The notes under the pieces were generated by a model. It was given only the letters and a program-made list of their open reading frames with translations, made no database searches and was not told the origin of the DNA. Source: Phellopilus nigrolimitatus (lineage: Eukaryota; Basidiomycota; Agaricomycetes; Hymenochaetales; Hymenochaetaceae). Taken from it: DNA of 64,000 bases. Both the position numbers and the translations under genes were made by a program. This document shows, one piece after another, positions 22,040 to 32,991 of the stretch (position 1 is its first letter; each line of letters starts with the position of its first letter). The stretch lies in NCBI GenBank assembly GCA_021029095.1, contig JAJOHG010000081.1, positions 1 to 64,000 on the forward strand, given 5' to 3'.

Positions 22040-25000
22040 TCGTTTCCCATCTCTAGCTCTTCGTCTGAGCTTTGCTAATCCGGGATGCGGCACTCTGCAC
22101 TGCGCAGGTTAATTTCGGATCTTCTTTGGCCTTTGACTTGTTTCGTTCGAGCGACTGTGCAATATAGTACAGGACATGGTCGATGCGGTGTTCAGCGAGC
22201 CTCGTGGGCCTGGTGGAGGCACCTTCGTACATTTCAAGCTCCGCGACGTGCGCAGAGTCACTCACCGCATCCCTCTCCTGCTCTTCCGTCTCCACCTTCG
22301 TCGCATTGCATCAGCGTCAACGTGATCCTAGGGTGCTTGGAGGACTTTTCGCTCATGCAACGGCAATGTTTCAAAGCGACAGCTGCCTAGCCAATACACG
22401 ATCTGCACAGCTTGTGCGTCTCTACATTCCTAAGCTGGCCTCCATGTCAAACCTACTCCTGCGACTCCCGCAACGCTCTCCCACCATCATACCCCACTGT
22501 TCGGCATTTACCCTTACGGGCACCCCAGAAAATGGCGATCGCGCGCGCGGACGGGGAAATGGCGCGTATGTGGTGCGCCGTTCCGGTGGCTGTTAGAAGC
22601 ACGCTGGCCGAAGACGATTGCAGGTGCTTCTTCCAACATTAGCTTTTACAGCGGCGTGATGCGGGCTCAGTATCTGAGGTTAATATTGTAGATATGATAT
22701 GGGTCCGAATCCTACTACACGGATGCGTCTCCTGGCAATACCGAACCCTGATACGCGCTTTGCGAGCTGCTCTCGCCAATCTCGCGACACTGCGGGACCA
22801 CCTATGCTCCACCGCACCCCGCGTGCATCCAGAAGCACGAGCATGAGGCATATGTATACAGTCTCGCTCTCAGGCTGACTCACCGCTGGCATTCTTCTGG
22901 TAGCTGGAGACTGTACATACGTATGTATTGCACGCAGCTACCTGACCCTGAATTAGTTCAGTGTTCTGGGATACCATACGCGAATCAAATCTACAGCTGC
23001 AAGAGGCTTGGGCCCCTGTTCTCCCTGTTCTCCCTCCAAAGCTAATCCATCCCTGCGCATCTCGGGGACGGGTTCAGCCGTGGCGTAGCTTCGCGAGCCC
23101 GCTGCCTCTCCACGATCTTATCTGCCTCCAGGAAAGGGGGCACGCCTGTTTTGCTTTACGGTTCTTCGGCTCGCACTGGAAGGTATTGAAGACGCGTCGA
23201 AGCGTTGACTGCAGGCCGGCTGTGGAGTCTATGAGCGAATGGGCAGATCCGGTGATCAAGTCTTTGGATTTCCGCTTCAGCTTCCTTCCCTCCCGCGTTC
23301 TGAAGTCCACTCCGCACCGGAAAATCGCGCTGCGCGCGTAGATTACACAGCAGATCGAACTGGACGTTTCCTGGCCCACCATATACATATACATGTATAT
23401 CTCATCTCCACGCTAGCTCGGCTAGAAGGAACGCACGGTGGCGTGTCTCCGCGCACGCTGTTTCCACGTTCACCTGAAGAGATTCAATTGTGACGTGCGC
23501 TTTTTTTCTTCGAGTCTGTTGGCTGGGGATCGGCTGTGCTGATATGCGGACATAGGCTTTTCGTCGAAAGCTTCTTGTTAAAATTGACGGGCACGTCGGC
23601 GAAGCACATACGTACGGTGCATACGTATGCTGGGACTTTGCGAGGTCGAGTCTTCCGTTCGGCGGCCTTTGTCCTGGTATTGTATACTCGTGTGGGGGCA
23701 CCGCAGGATGCATCGATGTTGCATGCACATATGCACATACGTGTATGCATTTTTATTCTGTTCGTTCTGTCGTCCTTCCCCTACACCCTCTTTTGGTGAA
23801 ACGAGCTGATCGTCCATCGTCCTATCGGAATCTGGTTTAGCTGGCCGTCGACTAGGCCGAGCAGACAACCCCCGTTCGCTATGCAAATTCTTCACCGGCT
23901 TTTCTTTGTACTTCTGCACTCGCGCGGGATCGGGCCGGTCTAGACCTCTGCGGAGACTGCTGCAGTTCTTCTCGAAAATAACAGCGATGACAATAACTTG
24001 TGATAATCTTGCGGGAGATAGGCTTGGGGACTCTGCTGTGGTTATTTATCTCATTTCTGAGTTGTGGCGGGCTGGCTGCATGCTACGCTGAAGATGTCGG
24101 AGACCGTCGTCCGCGGCGACTCAAGATACCGAGAGCGACGAGCGTCACATACACAGCTATATCACCCTCCCCCTTCGTCTAGCAGCTCCATCTCCCCTGA
24201 AGACAGAGCTATCTCTCTGGTTCCTCTGTTCGCCGAATCAGTTAAGCGTGACGGTTAGTATTAGTGTATGGCACAGCTAGTAGAGACCGTCTTGTGGCTC
24301 ACGTTTCCGACTCCGCAGCTCCAGCTCGTCGGGACTAGCTATGGACTATATCTTGACGGTGTTGACTATATCTTGAAGCTTTACGGTGGCCCAGGGTACG
24401 GAAATGTACACCTTACTTGGCGTCTTGTTGATCCACGCTGAATCACAGCGTTTGTGCTGCTGATGCGTTCGAGGTTTGAATGGGGGCGGAGGCCAGCTGG
24501 CCTCGGGCGGACTGCGAGCGAGCATCTCGGAAGCCGTAGAATATAGTACTTTGCCTGGCCAGAAGCCGTTTTCTTTTATTCCCGCTCTTCCGCACGGCAT
24601 GTGTATGTTATTGGGAGAAACCATGGTGCTGTTTATTTTCTGCTAAGTGCCTATACATACGTGCCTCGGGGTGCATACATATATGCGTGAGGTCCAATTG
24701 TAGAACATTAGCTGCGAGAACTGAGCCGCGAGCAACGCGCTGTATTTTTAGCGCTCGCAAAACAGCCCCCGCGCTCAAAACAAACTTCAAATTCGTCAGC
24801 CAAGAATGCGTTGAGGAGGTCCAGGTGGATGCTGCTATCCTTGAGTGGCTTGTAGGGAGAGGAGCGTGTGCTGACTTTCGTCCTAGCGTCCGTTCCTGGC
24901 TTCTTGTCTTACGTCATCGACTCCGCGTTCTCCCGCTCAACCTATGGAGATGCACAAGCGCAGCATTTTGTGTCGGCTTCGCGACCTCTCAGCTATCGCA

Positions 25001-27301
25001 CCGCTTCCTCTCCTCAAGCTCGCTAATGCCCAACTATGATCGTCATTTGCAATTGAAAGCGAACATAGAACCGACACTTGATCAAGTCGCGCACACCGCA
25101 CACCGCATTCCCATCGCGAAAACGAAGTGATCACCACAATGTGCCAGCAACATGTCGAGACTTCTGTACAGAAGTTTGCTCGCAGGGGAGGTATGGCGAT
25201 GGGATGGGCCTAATGTCAAACTTCCTAGCAAGAAGCTTGATTATCGGATGCTCAGGTAGACGAATGTCGGCTCCGCCGTGCAGCAGGTACGCCATTCTAT
25301 ACTATGGCCATTGCCCGGTCGAAATTGACGCTGTACCAAGCCGGATTCATCCGCACGAAGAGCACAGCGTCAGATGTTTCTTGAGCGGCGGGGGTGGCAG
25401 CGCGGAATGCGTTAATGTCTGCCAGCGCGTGGAATACGAACGCGTCACGCTGCCCGACGACACCTGGTTTGGTTCGGGTTCGTAGCACGTCCGTATCGGC
25501 CTTCCAACTCTGGTTCTGACGTTGCCCCAGCCCACTCTGTCCCGGCATCTAGATCTTCTAGTGGTGGATGTAAATCGTTCTTCGGTATCTCGTATCCTCA
25601 CTCGCCCAAGACTCATACGAGCAGACGATTTCTCTCGTGCGCTTGACGAAGGGCAACAAACAGGATTGTCGCCACTGCCGCTTCTCATTATCTCGGCAAC
25701 TTAATCTTTCCGTTTTATCAACGATGACCATGGTATGTCTGCATCCTCTCCTCGTGCTCGTCGCCGTTCAACTGTCCTCTGAACTTGTAGCCAAATGCAG
25801 ATAGCCATCCAACCAGCGTACGGGCCTTGGACCTTTATCAGTTCAAAAAAGAGACAAATACTCGCTTGCAGGCGCTCGATGCGTCGCTGCGACCATCAAA
25901 ATCGAACGCCGATGCAAAAACGCAAAGCGAGAAAGGATAAGTATGTCCAGTACTGTAGCAACTCTCTCCCCACCGTCTCGGTTCAAGCACGCCGGATAGA
26001 TCTAACGGGCGCGATGCCGAATGGAAGACGGTCGGCGTTGCAGTCTAATCCGCCTAAATGGCATGGCGGAGCGGAAAACGTCAGACATCAAAACCAGCGA
26101 GCATGAAACCCGCGCGTGTCACTCCAGCCCGCACCTGTGATTGGCCGCTCGCACCACGTCAATGTCGCCCTGCCTTCACCGTCGCGCCGATTCGTTCTAT
26201 TCTGGTTCCTGCGAGCGATAGACGTGGATAAAAACTCGGTGGTCGTTATTGTGACTTCGAGAACGGGTTGGCGCTAGCATTGCTAAGTTTGCAACAGAGG
26301 AGGGACACGGACAGAAGATGCGTGGATAATATGCTGAATATGGTGGTAATGGCGCGGCGAGAACTGAATTATAGTACATTCTTCCCGTCGATTCGGGACA
26401 CCATACGGCTTTCAGCTGGCGTCTTGATTGGTTTGTCATTCTCTAATATTGTATTTTGCGGAGAGTAGCTAACCCTGTGTCATTATAAAGGACTGGTGAC
26501 GACGGTTGCCAACCTTTCTTTTACGCCACGCGCATTCCACATCAGGGATAAACTTAAGGAGGTGCACACGCCAATACTTTATCTGAACCAACCTCCGTAC
26601 GGACGAAACTCATGCATCGAACGTATTAGAAAACCAAGCTTCATCTAGTCGACTCTCGGGCGTGAAGACTACATTGGTTGTAGGCCGTTTTATACCAACT
26701 AACTACGATGATGACAGGCTCAATTCTTATATCAACGTGGATGCGTCGTCTTTCTTTCGTGAACTTCCTGTTCTTCATTCCGAATTGCTTTTATCTTACG
26801 TTGCTGTTATTTACAGGCTGTTCGCTGTCATACCATTTCTTTCAGTCCTCGTGTATTTATCATCAAATGTCGCTGTCTCGTCTGGTTCCTGTTCGTCTGC
26901 CATATGATCCGGCGAGTTTTCCTCAACTAGCCTTGAATCCAATTCCGTCAATTGGTGCTACTTATATGCTCTTTTTTGACATATAATACTGTGCACTCTC
27001 ACAAACTCACCTCCGTGTCCCGGTAATGCATTCGTTACGGATACAGAGCATATACATACCCATCAAATGACTTGAGACATGCATCCGCTTCTCAAGCTCC
27101 AGCAGCATGTTGACAGGATAAATAGCAGTACGTGCAACTACGTTTCATTTATTCCTACTCATATTGGCCCTTAAGACAACACACAACGTACTACGGACAG
27201 CTCCACAGGCAGGACCTCAGAATTCAATATCCGACTAATTCAAACTATAACTGTGAAATGGAGAACACTGCGTAGAAACAAAATACAACGGAGCAAAGAC
27301 A
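22040..27301. repeat. Right arm of the inverted segmental duplication (block B)
   Basis: Repeated DNA without a convincing gene, inverted relative to 7635-12900. It keeps nearly the full set of sub-segments. Block C lacks the part corresponding to roughly 24090-24750, and block D jumps from the part corresponding to about 22920 to about 25350, so each block carries its own deletions. The empty insertion site for the two transposons found in blocks C and D is at about 22230 (TTCGTACATTTCAAG). No reading frame is conserved between copies. Confidence 0.75.
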
Positions 27302-29641
27302 TCAGGTAGACTCGAGGCGAGTGATCCTTTTTTGCAAAAGATCAAGATCTCTTTTTCCAGCCTGAGAAAGAATACCAGAATGTTTCTGAAAAAGAATGAC
27401 AGCTTTTTTGGCTATCTTCAGAGCCTTTTCATGCTGTCCAGTTACTTCCAAAACATCTGAGTATGTTTCAAGAGCAGTCCCAAAATCTGTATCAAATTGT
27501 TGAAATTGCTTCTCCTTTTGAAGAGAATCAAAAAGTGCAATAGATTCCTCAATGTGGACAACAGCTTCTGCATGTCTTCCCAGCCTTAAGAAGATGTAGG
27601 ACAGGCTATTTAGAGAATTAGCAAGACCAGGATTGAACCTGTTTGGCTCCTTCACAGCAAGAGCCTGCCTGATGGTGACTAATTTCTGAATAGCCTCTAG
27701 TGCCTCCTTGTGTCTGCCTAGGTTTGACAATTTGATAGACAAGTTGTGAAGAGAGTCTGCAAGACCGGGATTGAACCTGTCTTGGTCCTTCTCTGAAAGA
27801 GCCTGCATAATGCTGACTGCTTTCTGGGTAGCCTCCAGTGCTTCCTTTTGTCTGTCCAGGCTTGACAGGATAACAGACAATTGTTGAAGAGAGTCTGCAA
27901 GATCAGTATTGAACCTGTCTTGGTCCTTGTCTGAAAGAGCCTGCCTGATGGCGACTGCTTTCTGGATAACCTCCAGTGCCTCCTTTTGTCTGTCCAGCTT
28001 TGACAGGATAAAAGACAAGCTGTGAAAAGAGTCTGCAAGACCAGGATTGAACCTGTCTTGGTCTTTTTCCAAAAGAGCCTGCCTGATGGTAACTGCTTTC
28101 TGGATAGGCTCCAGTGTTTCCTTGTATCTGTCCAGGTTTGACAAGATAAAAGACAATTGGTGAAAGGAGTCTGCAAGACCAGGATTGAATCTGTCTGGGT
28201 CCTTCTTTGAAAGAGCCTGCCTGATGACAACTGATTTCTGGATAGCCTCCAGTGCCTCCTCATGCCTGTCCAGTTTTGACAAGTAAACAGACAAGTTGTG
28301 AAGACAGTCTGCAAGTTCAGGATTGAACCTGTCTGGGTGCTTCTCTGAAAGAGCCTGCCTGATGGTGACAGCCTTCTGGATAGCCTCCAGTGCTTCCTTG
28401 TGTCTATTCAGTTTTGATAAGTCACTGGATGTGTTATAAAGTGATGCAGCAAGGTCAGGGTCATAGAGATCTCCATGACCTTCTGCCAACTTCTGAATGA
28501 CTTCAGTGTTTAGCCTGTCAAGCTGCAATGCTTCACTGTGAAGTCCTATGTCCTGTAAGACAATTGCAAGTTTGAGGACTCTATGAAACCATGCAATAGT
28601 AGGCATCTCTGAAGTATGATCACCAAATATACGGAGAAGGGAAATTATTTCGATTAGAGCATCCTCTGTCTTTCTCTTTGGGTTGGAATAATCTGGCTCA
28701 TGGATAGTGTAGTCTGGAGAGTAATCCTGTGGAAGAGCAGTTCTATCCAGAGATAGTACAATTGGCTCTTTCTCCAAAGCATGCTCCAGTGCTTTGATTT
28801 TCAGAGACAGTGCCCTGACATCAGCCTCTTTGCTAGCAGCAGCTAGATCCTAAAACCAAATGATTGTTAAAGCAGATGTGTAATCAATACAGAACAGTAA
28901 GCCTACAAGAGATGCTTTCTTCAAAGACTTCTTCTTCTGCTTTATGTCCATCTCATTGATACCAAAAAGCTGGCCAGCTTGGGCTGGATCCCTCTGAGCT
29001 GCCTGTATAATGCCACCCAAATCCTGGGCGAGACTTGTTGCCTCAGCCCGAATCTCAGGGAAGGCTGCACTGGTCTGAGCAACAATTTGTGCATTAGTCC
29101 TAACCTGAATAGAATAAATAGAATGAGCACGAGTTGAACAAAATTTCAAAAAAATATACCAGGAATTTGCTTCGAGCTCTAGCAATTTCATTGTTCAGAT
29201 CCTTTATTTCATCTTTGATTTTCTTTGTATTAAGCAAAGCTAAGCCTTTGTAAAGAGGATTCTTCCTTTGCTGCTGGACCAAGAGTTTCTCGTATCTATC
29301 GAGCACATTTTCGAAACCACTGAAGTAATTTAGCGTCTAGCAATAGTTCAAATACATATATTGATATAAATACCTCTTCAACAGGGACAGATTGTGATCC
29401 AGGGTGGGGAGATTGTTGCTGACATAACCCTTTCGAAGGCTTTCGAGCTCTTCGACGTCATCGAGAAGTTCGGCAGAAAGTCGGTACAAAGTCGTCTGAT
29501 TTTCCCGATACTGAGGTCACCACGACCGTCTTTTGAGCGGTTTCTTTCGAGGTAAACTAATATGCGACATACCTCTTCAAAAGCTTCCTTTATCTTCCAT
29601 GCGCGCTCGATGAGGTCAGGAATTCCTGTTGCATAATCCAT
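27302..29641 (-). CDS. TPR-repeat protein, copy B (6 units)
   Basis: Longest family member, 703 aa, exons 29641-29573, 29510-29374, 29319-29160, 29104-28907 and 28849-27302. The N-terminal helical region and linker are as in copy A. The repeat domain has six consecutive 46-aa units (LNRHKEAL, LDRHEEAL, LDRYKETL, LDRQKEAL, LDRQKEAL, LGRHKEAL), and equivalent positions are exactly 138 bp apart, for example about 27701, 27839 and 27977. It is 138 aa, three units, longer than copy A and otherwise the same length. A 430-bp tract (28710-29139) spanning exon 5 start, an intron and exon 4 looks identical to 37748-38177 in copy C. The gene is divergent from the P450 remnant at 30489. It is apparently intact; function unknown. 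Confidence 0.86.
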
Positions 29642-30488
29642 CTAGCGCCGCAAGATCAGGTACAGTTGCGCAAAGATGTGCGATCGGCGATAGCTACGAA
29701 CTCTGAAGCGGTCGAAGGGCCAGTAAACGCAGAAGAGAGGTCTGAGTGCAAGATCCAAGAGGACGCAAGTGCGCGAGCGACGCTGGCGAGGGCAGAGATG
29801 ATAGTGGCCAAAGGACAGAACACGGAGCGAACACGCAGAGCAGTCTGCCCGTGGGATGATGTTCATACGCTCTGCCTCGTGTACTTGACTTCGAAAAAGT
29901 TAGATGCGCGTTCTTCGGAAGCAAAGCTTAATAATTGACGCTGGGAGCTGTGTGATTTGAACTTTATCTCGGAACGACATTGTTTTTGTAGTGTTTATGT
30001 CGAAGATATGGGAGTACATTTTCTCTTATTCTCTATGGTGTCGCTCAACATTGTCACAAATACATGCACTTACAGGAAAATCTGGTCCGCCCTCATCCCT
30101 CCTCGGATCGTAGCTATCGGGTGAGGACGCACAGGGATGCTGTCCATTTCCGTAAACGCATACAACGTTCAAAAGCGCTTTCGTTTTGCTCGCGCGCTGT
30201 CTCGATGCTCTTCGCAACGTATAATCAATTCTGCCTCTGCTCGAATGTCGCAGAGGTCGTCCATCTGCCATGGTCGCTTAGCTCGACGAATCCATGGACG
30301 TGATAATCTTATGGAGGAGATAGACGAGAGACCGCCCAACGTGATGCGTCGGACGGTGTGCGCGTGAAATACCGTGCGGTCTGTAGCGGCGGAATTACCA
30401 TTCCTCATATAAGCCGGCCCACCTTCTCTCCCGCGCACTCAGAGTCAGACAGCCCACTAACGTTTGACCGAGTCGCTCAGAAGTGCTT
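29642..30488. promoter_or_regulatory. Shared divergent TPR/P450 intergenic region (block B)
   Basis: An 850-bp region between divergently oriented TPR copy B (-) and the P450 remnant (+). It is homologous to 4930-5713 (inverted), 38681-39290 (partial), 45632-46490, and, for its P450-proximal third, 1-281. On the P450 side TATAAG lies at 30408-30413. On the TPR side all copies have TAGATGGA around the ATG. This arrangement is probably the ancestral one. Regulation by a common bidirectional region is inferred from layout only. Confidence 0.55.
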
Positions 30489-31119
30489 ATATTGCATCAG
30501 GTTGAACGGCGTCACCGGCCCCGTCCCCGCGCGGTTCTCCGACCTCTGGCTGGGATGGGTCGCCGCGCAGGGCCACAGGTCCGAGGTTGTGCATGAGCTA
30601 CACAAGAAGTACAGTGCGTGTTTGTGTTCATCCGACGCGGGCTCTTCGCGCGAGGAGCACACGCGCAAGCGCAAGATCGTCGCGCACTTTTTCTCGCCGA
30701 AGGAGGTGCGAGTATTCGAGCCGTACGTGCGCGAGCTGCTCGTGCGCTGGGACGCGCTCTGCGTGGGTGGCGCGCCGGGCCTCGCGGGCGACGATGCCGA
30801 CGATGGGTGGCAGGGCTGCGACGGCCGTTTTTGGTTCAACTGTCTGCCGTGGTACAACTACAGTAGCTCGCGTTCGACATCATCGGCAACCTCGCGTTCG
30901 TCATGATCCAGGCCGGCAAGGAAGTCGCGCCCGTCGCGAAGGATACCAGGACCGCCATCGTTGGGTACGGTGCGGGCGCGGCGCTTGCGGCGCAGGTACT
31001 CAACGACCGTGGCGAGTACTCCGCGGCAATGGGCGTGCTCCCGCCGCGCTGGCGTCCACTCGCGGGGCAGCTGCCTTAGTACGCGAAGGGGTACGCGGCG
31101 GTGGAGAACCTCGCGCAAG
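30489..31119 (+). pseudogene. CYP53-like P450 remnant (block B)
   Basis: Degenerate partial copy of the P450 at 282-2183. It begins at the equivalent of residue 44 (CIRLNGVTGPV, near 30493) after deletion of the start-codon region. It lacks intron 1 and the beginning of exon 2 (AAGTAC is joined to the FIRRGLF region near 30613-30625), and carries small indels near 30860 and 30960. Around 31075 it has TAG where the other copy has TGG. It ends after ENLAQ at about 31119, so the I-helix, ExxR and heme loop are absent. Between about 30995 and 31075 it reads continuously as LNDRGEYSAAMGVLPPRWRP, which exposes the two compensating shifts in the longer copy. It cannot encode a functional P450. Confidence 0.88.
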
Positions 31120-31149
31120 TGAGTGCGCGCTCGTCACATCGCACTGTCC

Positions 31150-31758
31150 CACGATGTCCTGCAGCTGTGCAGTGCGAGTCGGAGCGGAGGAGGGCGAGCA
31201 CGAGCGCGCGCAGCTTTAGCTTAAATTTGAGCCGGGCAGCCATTGACATTGCATCGACGCGTCGTCACGTCGAAGAGGATAGGGTTTAATGGGAACGGAG
31301 GGCCCTTCGCGTTCGCGCGTTCGCACAGGAAGGGACGGGGGACCGCATTTCTGGCTGAGATGCGTCACGGGGCTGCGGGGAAGGACGCACCCCCTTCGGA
31401 GCGCAGGCAGCGGCAGAAGGAAAGATGAGGACTGACGTGGACGGCCCAGCTAGGGGCTGCGTTGCCAATGCATTCGTGACTGTATTCCGAGACGAGGATC
31501 GACCGGCCCATTTCCGACTAGCATGCGGGGCGCGCAGGTCCACAGGGTGCAATCAATTTCCGAGACTGAGAAGCAGCAGCCGGAAACATGGACATGTACA
31601 GAACGAGCTCCTTTCGGCCGTGCTCTGCACTGCGCAGGCTAATTTCGGATCCTCTTTGGCCTTTGATTTGTTCGTTGGAGCGTCTGTGCAATACGGTACA
31701 ATTCCGAGTCGATGCGGTGTACAGCGAGCCTCGTGGACCCGGTGGAGACACCCTCGTA
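31150..31758. repeat. Duplicated segment S1, block C
   Basis: Inverted copy of about 12770-13400, including the DUF6699-like gene's upstream DNA but not its coding part. The middle portion (about 31390-31600) differs from 12957-13160 at only about one visible position, which indicates a recent copy or conversion. No gene. Confidence 0.7.
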
Positions 31759-32989
31759 CAGTCACATGACATAAGTTTATTCCGGGTGTGACAACCATGA
31801 ACTCCTCGAAATTTGTTTGCACTATTACTCCACAACTACAAAATAAATTATCAATCTAACACTTGGTGGATCCTCCTTTGACCTCCATTATCTGCTCTAC
31901 ATGTTTAGGCATGCTAGAAATAAGAGAATAATTATTTTAGTGTCAATCTTTTCACATTCCTCCAAAAGTGCCCTCTTCAATTGTCTCTTGTTCTGGAATG
32001 TTTCTGGTCTTTTTCTGGTTGGAATTTTTGTCAGATACCAAAGATGTCCACTGGGGTTAATGTCTAATGATTGAGCTGGGGGGATAAATGTCTCCAGGAA
32101 ATTGCTGTCCCTGATTGTTTTCACTGCATTGAATCTGTGAACTGATGCCCCATCTTCCATGACATTTACAAACCACATCTCCTCATAAAACTCCACATAA
32201 ATGCCCCAGAAGGGTCCTGTTATGATCAAATACACATAACCATTTCTCTTTTGGCTATCTTTGGGCATAAAAATGAGTGGGCCTGCTTGCTATATGCAAT
32301 GCACCCCCAAATCATAGCTCTCGACATTCCTGACTTAACAGTGGCTGCCAGACACTTCTTTTCAAGCTCCTCCTTGAAGTGTTTCCATACTAGAGAGATC
32401 CTGTAGCTCTCTCAAAGCTTTACTAGTGATATTACTGACCAGATGACTCTGTGCCATTCCTCCTTTCCATGGGTAAAATTGTGGTTATTTGTGCAAGCCA
32501 TTTCTTTTTATGCTTGTCACTCAGGGTGGGGTTTTTTGCATGCATAGTGTGCATATATTCCCAAGTAACAATGTTAACCCCTCTGGATAGCCCTGGGGGC
32601 TGCTGGGGCGGAGAGGCTGATGTTGAAATTATGGGTGTTGTCGACAAGTGTTTTACATCTGTTGCCATCAAGTGACCACTGAAAATTATGCAAACCCCTA
32701 TTCTTAATTTTGTTCAGACATACACTCCTGGGTATGTCATTTACATGGCCTCAATTGTGATAGTTCTGGAGAACCTGACAGACAGTCAAATCAGAGTGTT
32801 GGACGGTTTAGCAATCTAAGACTGAATTAGATAAGAGTTAGCTGAATTAACTACAGCATGACATTCAGCTGGAGTGCGGTAACATTCTTCAAGTTGTTTG
32901 AGCATGATTGAATTAGTAGTTGTTGTGATATGAGGCAAAGTTGTCGTATTGAGGCATGAGAACCGGAATAAACTTATGTCATGTGACTG
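31759..32989. mobile_element. Tc1/mariner-type DNA transposon
   Basis: A 1231-bp element bounded by perfect 27-bp terminal inverted repeats (CAGTCACATGACATAAG... at 31759-31785, its reverse complement at 32963-32989). It is flanked by a TA target-site duplication (31757-31758 and 32990-32991). The paralogous sites in blocks A and B are empty and confirm the junctions. It carries a broken transposase on the minus strand. Perfect TIRs alongside a decayed transposase suggest a non-autonomous copy mobilised in trans. Confidence 0.93.
31856..32362 (-). pseudogene. Tc1/mariner transposase remnant
   Basis: Minus-strand fragments keep the C-terminal half of a DDE transposase. They include KSGMSRAMIWGCI before 32270; then, after a one-base shift, GPLIFMPKD; then VMEDGASVHR (second catalytic Asp region) and PPAQSLDINPSGHLW (equivalent of the DLNPIE..W motif, with the family's usual acidic residue not visible). 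After a further shift comes SMPKHVEQIMEVKGGSTK at the C-terminus. At least two frameshifts and loss of the N-terminal DNA-binding part make it inactive. Confidence 0.85.
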
Positions 32990-32991
32990 TA

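Noticed and set aside
32432..32671. 79-aa minus-strand ORF as transposase DNA-binding domain
   Set aside because: Position fits but no helix-turn-helix pattern is visible, so it was not included in the transposase remnant.
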